Shown in pieces: positions 57,901 to 64,000 of a stretch of 64,000 nt of DNA (its first letter is position 1; every line of letters begins with the position of its first letter). Under the pieces are notes generated by a model. That model saw only the letters and a list, made by a program, of their open reading frames with translations. It searched no databases and had not been told where the DNA came from. The translations under genes and the position numbers were made by a program. Origin of the DNA: Candidatus Iainarchaeum sp. (GTDB taxonomy: Archaea > Iainarchaeota > Iainarchaeia > Iainarchaeales > GCA-2688035); NCBI GenBank assembly GCA_017610205.1, contig JAFCCL010000002.1, positions 1 to 64,000 of the forward strand, given 5' to 3'.

Positions 57901-58602
57901 TTAAATCCTCCTTACACCAACTTTGTCAAAAAAAGGCTTTAAGGTTTTTGCAAAATTTTCCAGCTCTTCAACAGAAAAAGAACCGGTCCCCTGCAATTTG
58001 GAATCAAGCAAATCAATATTTGAATTGAACTGCTGTAAGAAAAAAAGCTTGCTTCCCTTAAGCCATTGCCCAATTTCCAAAACATCCTGTTCTTGATGGA
58101 TTTTTGGAACAAGCGTGGTTCTAAATTCATAATCAATTCCTGATTTTCTTATTAGAGAAATACTTTCCTCAATTTTTTTCAAATCAACTTTTACTCCTGC
58201 TGCCGTTTCATATTCTTTTTTTGAAGATTTTATATCCATTGAAATGTAATCCAAAAGATTTTTTTTCAAAAGAATTTTTAGCATTTCCGGAACCGTGCCA
58301 TTTGTATCAAGTTTTGACAAAAATCCAAGAGCTTTTGTTTTTTCAAGAAACAAAGGCAGGTCTTTGTGCAGGGTTGGTTCTCCACCAGTAATGCAAACAC
58401 CGTCCAAAAAACCCTTGCGTTCTTTGAAGAAGTCAAAAACTTCAGCTTCAGTTATTTCAACACCTGTGTCTTCGTCAAAAACAAGCTGTTTGTTGTAACA
58501 AAAAGGGCACCTGAAATTACACTTTGGCAAAAAAAGAGTGCAGGCAACTTTGCCTGGAAAATCTATCAAAGTTGTTTTTTGAATTCCTTTGAAAATAATC
58601 AA
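57901..58602 (-). CDS. nrdG: anaerobic RNR activating protein, radical SAM
   Basis: KTTLIDFPGKVACTLFLPKCNFRCPFCYNKQLV, CITGGEPTL. Confidence 0.92.
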   Translation of the reverse strand: MIIFKGIQKTTLIDFPGKVACTLFLPKCNFRCPFCYNKQLVFDEDTGVEITEAEVFDFFKERKGFLDGVCITGGEPTLHKDLPLFLEKTKALGFLSKLDTNGTVPEMLKILLKKNLLDYISMDIKSSKKEYETAAGVKVDLKKIEESISLIRKSGIDYEFRTTLVPKIHQEQDVLEIGQWLKGSKLFFLQQFNSNIDLLDSKLQGTGSFSVEELENFAKTLKPFFDKVGVRRI

Positions 58603-58623
58603 GGTAATACCACCGTAATTTTA

Positions 58624-58770
58624 TTAATCACATTTTTCCAGGGCTTTTTTTGTATCATAGGTTTTTCTTTCAGCAAATTCTTCTTTCTTTCCGTCATTCC
58701 AATTGTTAACAGGGCGAAGATAACCAACAATTCTACTGTAAACTTCACACTGTGCATTACATTTTGACAT
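58624..58770 (-). CDS. stand-alone C-terminal glycyl-radical domain of class III RNR
   Basis: Read directly: MSKCNAQCEVYSRIVGYLRPVNNWNDGKKEEFAERKTYDTKKALEKCD*; SD AAGGAGGT upstream; overlaps nrdD end by 14 nt. Confidence 0.85.
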   Translation of the reverse strand: MSKCNAQCEVYSRIVGYLRPVNNWNDGKKEEFAERKTYDTKKALEKCD

Positions 58771-61700
58771 TTTTTTCAACCTCCTTTTTATCTGTTTTGT
58801 TTTCTTTCACTTCAACCGGGCAGGTAAAATGCTTGCCTTTTATATAGCCGTGTACAGGACAGATGCTGAATGTAGGACTTATTGTATAATAAGGCAGTTT
58901 AAATCCTTGTGCAATCTTTTTTACAAGCCTTGAACATGCTTCTCCTGATTCCATTGCCTCTCCTAAAAAGCCATGCAATACTGTTCCGCCAGTATATTTG
59001 CATTGCAATTCATCCTGATGCTTTAACACATCAAAAATGTCATCACTGTATCCAACAGGCAACTGCGTTGAATTGGTATAATATGGAACTTTTGTTCCTG
59101 CTGTTTTAATATCTGGATAATTCTTTCTGTCAATCTTTGCAAGCCTATAGCTTGATCCCTCTGCAGGCGTTGCTTCAAGATTAAAAATATGGTTTGTCTC
59201 AACTTGGAAGTCTGTTAACCTGTCCCGGAAAAAATCAAGCGTTTTTAAGGCAAACTTTTTTCCCTCGCTTGTTGCAAGCCCTGTTTCCATAAAGTTCAAA
59301 AGGAATTCGTCCATTCCAATAAGACCAATTGTGGAAAAATGATGATTGAGCTCGCCCAAATAGTGCTTGCTCCAGGGCAACAGCCCCTTTTCCATGTTCT
59401 TGTTAACCTCTTTTCTTTTTATCTCCAGGCTTTCTTTTGCAAGATAAAGCAAATTGTCAAGTTTTTCAAACAAATCTGATTCGTCTCTGCTCAAAAAACC
59501 AAGCTTTGGCATATTTATTGTAACAACACCAATGCTTCCGGTTTTTTCCCCAGAACCAAACAAACCGCCTGTCTTTAGCTTAAGCTCTTTAAGATTAAGC
59601 TGCAGCCTGCAGCACATTGATCTAACATCACTTGGCTTAAGGCTGCTGTTTATAAAATTTTGAAAATATGGAATGCCATATTTGGCAGTCATTTCAAAAA
59701 GGGCTTTTGCGTTTTCAGAATCCCAGTCAAATTCTTTTGTTATATTGTAGGTTGGAATTGGAAATGTAAAAACCCTTCCATTAGAATCCCCATTGGCCAT
59801 TACTTCTATAAAAGCCCTGTTAATCAAATCCATCTCAGGCTGGAAATCGGAATAAGTATCACTTTTAGATTCTTTGCCTCCAAGGACAATTGGAACATCC
59901 TGCATGTCTTCAGGAACAGTCCAGTCTATTGTAAGGTTTGTAAAAGGAACCTGGTTGCCCCACCTACTCGTTGCATTGATTGCAAAAATGAACTCCTGCA
60001 TGCTCTGCTTTACTCTTGCATAATCAAGCCTGTCATTCCTTACAAGCGGGGCAAGGTAAGTATCAAAGGAACTGAACGCCTGAGCTCCAGCCCACTCATT
60101 CTGCAAAGTCCCCATAAAATTTACTACTTGACCCAGTGCAGCATTAAAATGCTTTGCAGGCTTTGCACTAATTCGACCTGGAACACCGCCAAAACCCATT
60201 TCAAGCAATTGCCTTAACGACCAACCTGCGCAGTTGTGTGAAAGCATTCCATTGCATAGAAAAGTATGCGATTCTGTTGTTATGTCAAATACAAAAGGAG
60301 AATCGTTTTCAACTGTTTCAATTTTTCTTAGATGAGCAAATTTTTTAAAACAAGGCTCTTTTTGCGAGAACTTAAATTTGTTTTGAGTTACTTTAAGCGA
60401 TTGAGAAAACAGATATGCCTTTGTTTCAGGAATGAAAACAGAAAGAGAGTAAAGTTGTTTCTTAGACTTTATTATACGATTATTAAATTCTCTTTCGCCA
60501 AATGAATCAATTGTAGAAAGAGAAGAATTTATGCCACGAGATTGCAGCCAAAATTGCATTTGACCCAACAAGGTTTTTGAAGTTAATCTTACAACTGCCC
60601 TAGAAACCCATTTGTCATCAGTTCTAACAATACCGTCTCCATCTATTACTCCTGAAACCATTCCCCCAACACAATTGTCAGAATAGTTAATGAATTCTGC
60701 CGGAAGATTCTTATTTTCAGAATAAGCACGCATTTGACCAAACACAGTTCCAAGTTCAAAAGAAAGCTGGTTCAAATCAATTCTGACAACCAAAGTCCCT
60801 TGAAGAGATTGGTTCATTAAGACATTTCCAAAATCTACAACATTCCAATCACTGGTTTCCCTGTTTCTCAGAGCAGTAGAAAATCCGGTTGTTTTGCTTG
60901 CCAAATAGGCCAATAACTTGTGAGCTTCTACACTTTGAGAATTTAATTCAAATGCAAGATAATGATTGTCCTTAAAATAGCCTTCTGCAGCAAAAAATCC
61001 AATAAACCAACCATCTTCTTCATCCAAAGAAGAGCCATTGCCTTGTTTTAATGCAAACCCAGGAGTTACAGCATAATTACTCATAGTTAACTCTCCTGCA
61101 GCGGTTTCTTTTCTTTGGTCAGCAATCAATTCAATTGGTTTTTTAAAAGTGTTTTCACAACCCCTGCATTTATAGTAATCAAAACCGTTGCGATTGCTTC
61201 TATTTTTAAAAACATTTTTGCTTCCGCATGCATTGCATTTAAAAAACTCTTTCTCTTGATTCAAGGCAATAAAGGGATGGTCAGCGGTAACAATTAAATT
61301 GTAGCCGTTTGCCGAATTAATTGACAACAATGGTTTTTCCGTTTCATGCCTTAACACTCTTTTTAAATCAGTCCAGCCACCCTCATCCAAAACCTCAAAG
61401 TCATTAGTGTATTTAATTTCAAAACCGTTTTCTTCCACTATGTTTGAATCAACCAAATCAAACAACTGTTCCAAAGCCAAGCAAAAAAGCTTACTGGAAG
61501 CTTTTTCTCTCACAACAACTGTTTCATTTCTATAAAAAGAATAGCCTGAAAAAACACCGTTTCCCAAATCATGAATGTGAAAATCCGCATTTCTGTGCGC
61601 GTTTGAAATTTCTGCAGGGTAGATATTTCGCAAAGCATACTCGGCAATTACTGCAGCGCTTACATGAGCCTGCAATCCTGACAGAGAATAGGAGGCATTG

Positions 61701-62089
61701 CTGTTTTCAGAAACTCTCCAGTCACTTATTTGCACATAATCGTCAATAATCTTGTTTATTTTGCTCAAAAAGGCCTTACTGTCCCTCAAATTGCTTCTGT
61801 TTTGCCTGTAAAGAATGTAAGCTTTTGCGGTTTTTGCATGACCTGATTCAATTAGCTCTTTTTCAACAGCGTCGGAAACAGCTTCAATATCAACAGGTGC
61901 TGTTCCAAACTGTATTTTAAGCCTGTGAACTATTCTTTGAGTAAGTTCTTGTGCAACCTTTCTATCCTGTCCACCAACAGCCTTTGCAGCAGCAAAAATA
62001 GCGTCCTCTATCCTTTGTTCGTTAAAAGAAACAAGGCTTCCATCCCGTTTTTTCACATTTTCCAAAAATTTCTTTACCACTTGTATCAA
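58757..62089 (-). CDS. nrdD: anaerobic (class III) RNR large subunit with intein, lacking the glycyl-radical C-terminus
   Basis: N-terminal ATP-cone-like region, HIHDLG..SGY|intein|CAGWSLRQLLEMGFGG, C-terminal SICPVHGYIKGKHFTCPVE. Confidence 0.92.
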   Translation of the reverse strand: MIQVVKKFLENVKKRDGSLVSFNEQRIEDAIFAAAKAVGGQDRKVAQELTQRIVHRLKIQFGTAPVDIEAVSDAVEKELIESGHAKTAKAYILYRQNRSNLRDSKAFLSKINKIIDDYVQISDWRVSENSNASYSLSGLQAHVSAAVIAEYALRNIYPAEISNAHRNADFHIHDLGNGVFSGYSFYRNETVVVREKASSKLFCLALEQLFDLVDSNIVEENGFEIKYTNDFEVLDEGGWTDLKRVLRHETEKPLLSINSANGYNLIVTADHPFIALNQEKEFFKCNACGSKNVFKNRSNRNGFDYYKCRGCENTFKKPIELIADQRKETAAGELTMSNYAVTPGFALKQGNGSSLDEEDGWFIGFFAAEGYFKDNHYLAFELNSQSVEAHKLLAYLASKTTGFSTALRNRETSDWNVVDFGNVLMNQSLQGTLVVRIDLNQLSFELGTVFGQMRAYSENKNLPAEFINYSDNCVGGMVSGVIDGDGIVRTDDKWVSRAVVRLTSKTLLGQMQFWLQSRGINSSLSTIDSFGEREFNNRIIKSKKQLYSLSVFIPETKAYLFSQSLKVTQNKFKFSQKEPCFKKFAHLRKIETVENDSPFVFDITTESHTFLCNGMLSHNCAGWSLRQLLEMGFGGVPGRISAKPAKHFNAALGQVVNFMGTLQNEWAGAQAFSSFDTYLAPLVRNDRLDYARVKQSMQEFIFAINATSRWGNQVPFTNLTIDWTVPEDMQDVPIVLGGKESKSDTYSDFQPEMDLINRAFIEVMANGDSNGRVFTFPIPTYNITKEFDWDSENAKALFEMTAKYGIPYFQNFINSSLKPSDVRSMCCRLQLNLKELKLKTGGLFGSGEKTGSIGVVTINMPKLGFLSRDESDLFEKLDNLLYLAKESLEIKRKEVNKNMEKGLLPWSKHYLGELNHHFSTIGLIGMDEFLLNFMETGLATSEGKKFALKTLDFFRDRLTDFQVETNHIFNLEATPAEGSSYRLAKIDRKNYPDIKTAGTKVPYYTNSTQLPVGYSDDIFDVLKHQDELQCKYTGGTVLHGFLGEAMESGEACSRLVKKIAQGFKLPYYTISPTFSICPVHGYIKGKHFTCPVEVKENKTDKKEVEKNVKM
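60233..61540 (-). other. NrdD intein, 436 aa, with LAGLIDADG homing endonuclease
   Basis: Starts SFYRNETVVVRE, ends LCNGMLSHN|C; internal FIGFFAAEGYF and VSGVIDGDGIV; interrupts SGY/CAGWSLRQ. Confidence 0.85.
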
Positions 62090-62197
62090 CTCCGAATTCT
62101 AAAACCGTTTTTGCCAAATTTTTAGAAAAGCAAACCCTGGAAATAAATAAAGAACCTAAGCCTATATAAAGAATGATTATAGTTTAGTTTACGTTAG

Positions 62198-62458
62198 CTA
62201 ATCAAATTTTAAAAAGCCAAAAAATTCGCTTTCTAAACCACAACCCAAATTTTTTTGGCACAAAGTTTGATTTTTTAATTCAGCAAGAAAGCACCTATTC
62301 GGATTCCTTTTACAAACAGGAGAATATATGTTTAACTTGAGTAAGTTTTTAGTGCAACCGCCTGCCAAAAAACAAACAAAGCATATTTCAGGACTTTCTG
62401 CAGAGAAGCAGTTAACAGATTCAAGACCTTCACAACAAGGAATGTCGTCAAAAGCCAA
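62198..62458 (-). CDS. Cys-rich small protein
   Basis: 86-aa ORF with 10 Cys, in an otherwise Cys-poor neighbourhood. Confidence 0.5.
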   Translation of the reverse strand: MAFDDIPCCEGLESVNCFSAESPEICFVCFLAGGCTKNLLKLNIYSPVCKRNPNRCFLAELKNQTLCQKNLGCGLESEFFGFLKFD

Positions 62459-62546
62459 ATCGGCATTATAAAAGAAAAAAGAATAAGGGGCAAGATTATC
62501 TTTTTTCCTTCTGTCCCTTACAGTGTTATTATTTCCTCAAACTTAA

Positions 62547-63683
62547 TTATTCTACTTTTGCAATTTCTTGGTCTATAACCTTTTTGAGCTCAGAAAAAGA
62601 TACAGCCCCTGAAATTAATTGACCATTGATGTAATAAGCAGGAACACCACTAACACCTATAGATTGAGCTTCTTGTATATCCAGCTGAATGGCTTGTGCG
62701 TATTTCCCGCTATCTAAACAGGTATTGAATTGCTGTTGATTCAAACCCAAATCGATAGCCCACAGTTTGAAATTTTCTGTGTTTAAATTATCTCTGTTTT
62801 TATAAACAATATCGTGATATTCCCAAAATTTACCCTGTTCATGAGCACACTCTGCAGCCAAAGCAGTTGGAAGAGCCTGTGGGTGAAAGCTCAATGGAAA
62901 ATGTTTATAAACCAACTTAACCTTTCCTGTATCAATATACTGTTCTTTTAGGTTAGGATAAATAGGTTCCCACTCTGGGTTTTGTTGCTTCAATTGTTGA
63001 GAAACAGGAGTATCAACGCCTTCAGAAGCTCCACAGAAAGGGCATTCTACTTCTGAAAATTCGTAAATGGTAACAGGCGCATCTTCATTGCCTAGAATTG
63101 CATTATCGCCAACACTTAATTGCACAGGTGGGTTTTGTGGTGGCTGTTCCTGTAGCTGAACCTCTGGAATCGGCGCTTCCAAGTCAATTATCTGCCCTGC
63201 AATCATTGTTGTTCCATCTTTTGTAACATATACTCCACCGATTTGATTCTGATCATCTTTTGAAAGCTTGAATTCTACAAGGTAAAGCTCGTCATTAAAT
63301 TCTTCAAAAGTAGTAATTTCTACAACAATTTCTTGTAACTTAAAGTTTTCTTCAAGGTAGGCAAGAACTTTTGCTTCAAGCGCTGCCTCGTCAATTGCAC
63401 CCTGGCCTATGTTTCCTTCAGCCGGCAATGCAACCAAGCCAATTCCAATCCCAGGCAAGACAACCTGGCCGACAAGAATTCCAACAACAAGCCCAACAAT
63501 TGCCAACGCAGCAATTTTTGCGTTTAAAACGCCTGTAAGAGAATTTGATTCCTTGCCCTCTTCCCCTTGAGTCTCCTCAGGGGTTTCTTCCGGAGTTTCC
63601 TCAGGAGTTTCTTCCGGAGTTTCCTCAGGAGTTTCCTCAGGAGTTTCTTCGTCTTGCCTTTCAGCATCTTTTTTATCAACCAT
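62547..63683 (-). CDS. membrane-anchored DsbA/thioredoxin-fold oxidoreductase
   Basis: EFSEVECPFCGASEG (CxxC), GVSGVPAYYINGQLISGAVSFSELKKVID, single TM, EETP-repeat N-terminus. Confidence 0.9.
   Translation of the reverse strand: MVDKKDAERQDEETPEETPEETPEETPEETPEETPEETQGEEGKESNSLTGVLNAKIAALAIVGLVVGILVGQVVLPGIGIGLVALPAEGNIGQGAIDEAALEAKVLAYLEENFKLQEIVVEITTFEEFNDELYLVEFKLSKDDQNQIGGVYVTKDGTTMIAGQIIDLEAPIPEVQLQEQPPQNPPVQLSVGDNAILGNEDAPVTIYEFSEVECPFCGASEGVDTPVSQQLKQQNPEWEPIYPNLKEQYIDTGKVKLVYKHFPLSFHPQALPTALAAECAHEQGKFWEYHDIVYKNRDNLNTENFKLWAIDLGLNQQQFNTCLDSGKYAQAIQLDIQEAQSIGVSGVPAYYINGQLISGAVSFSELKKVIDQEIAKVE
63571..63650. repeat. 12-bp coding minisatellite (EETP repeats)
   Basis: Repeated GGAGTTTCCTCA / GGAGTTTCTTCC units. 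Confidence 0.8.
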
Positions 63684-63751
63684 ATAATAAAATTGATTAC
63701 AAAAGACTTAAAAAGCTTCTTTTATTGTGGGCAAGCATGATAAAAAAAAAT

Positions 63752-64000
63752 TCATGGCAATATAAAAACCAGGTCTTTCTCAGAGTCAATTTGCCTGAAT
63801 TCCCTAAAAAGTGTTTTTGCCTGCGAAAAATTTTTTGCCCTCTTAAAAAAAGAAATTGCAATTTTTCCGTTCTTTTTAACAACCCTGTCAATTTCACGTT
63901 TAGCAATTTCAAGATTTGAGTGGTGCAAAGCAGTAAGGCTAATTACTGAATCAAAGCAAGTGTCCCTGAAAGGAAGCTGCTCTGCCCTGGCAACTACCTT
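63752..64000 (-). CDS. SAM-dependent methyltransferase, partial (runs off window)
   Basis: Translated: KVVARAEQLPFRDTCFDSVISLTALHHSNLEIAKREIDRVVKKNGKIAISFFKRA..VFILP*. Confidence 0.75.
   Translation of the reverse strand, partial: KVVARAEQLPFRDTCFDSVISLTALHHSNLEIAKREIDRVVKKNGKIAISFFKRAKNFSQAKTLFREFRQIDSEKDLVFILP

Noticed and set aside
63571-63650. Short tandem repeats as a possible CRISPR
   Set aside because: Units are contiguous 12-bp coding repeats with no spacers; no cas genes in the window

Overview
AT-rich archaeal chromosome segment. NMD3, Nop5/fibrillarin, GatDE and archaeal-type ProS/GlyS mark it as archaeal; the small genes and mixed repertoire suggest a DPANN-like lineage (inference). 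Most of it is housekeeping: ProS, GlyS, a bacterial-type AspRS, GatCAB and GatDE, ATP-dependent DNA ligase, class II aldolase, PGI/PMI, an anaerobic ribonucleotide reductase (NrdD) with a LAGLIDADG intein, NrdG, MBL RNA-processing nucleases, glycosyltransferases, and tRNAs Pro x2, Gln, Ile, Thr and Arg plus one odd class II tRNA. Accessory content: an IS66-like transposase with an in-frame amber codon, an IS200/IS605-type TnpA element inserted in a LAGLIDADG gene, three free-standing HTH-LAGLIDADG genes (two abutting tRNA 5' ends), a decayed RelE-like toxin, and a MITE-like element sharing an end with the IS66-like region. Strongest leads: (1) the NrdD glycyl-radical domain is a separate 48-aa ORF with its own Shine-Dalgarno, overlapping the end of the intein-bearing main nrdD ORF; (2) a class II (long variable arm) tRNA with an apparent UAU anticodon and G73, beside a truncated tandem copy of itself; (3) the HTH-LAGLIDADG family at tRNA 5' ends. 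All calls come from reading the sequence and ORF track; no database search was run. Several frameshifts sit in homopolymers, so assembly error must be excluded.
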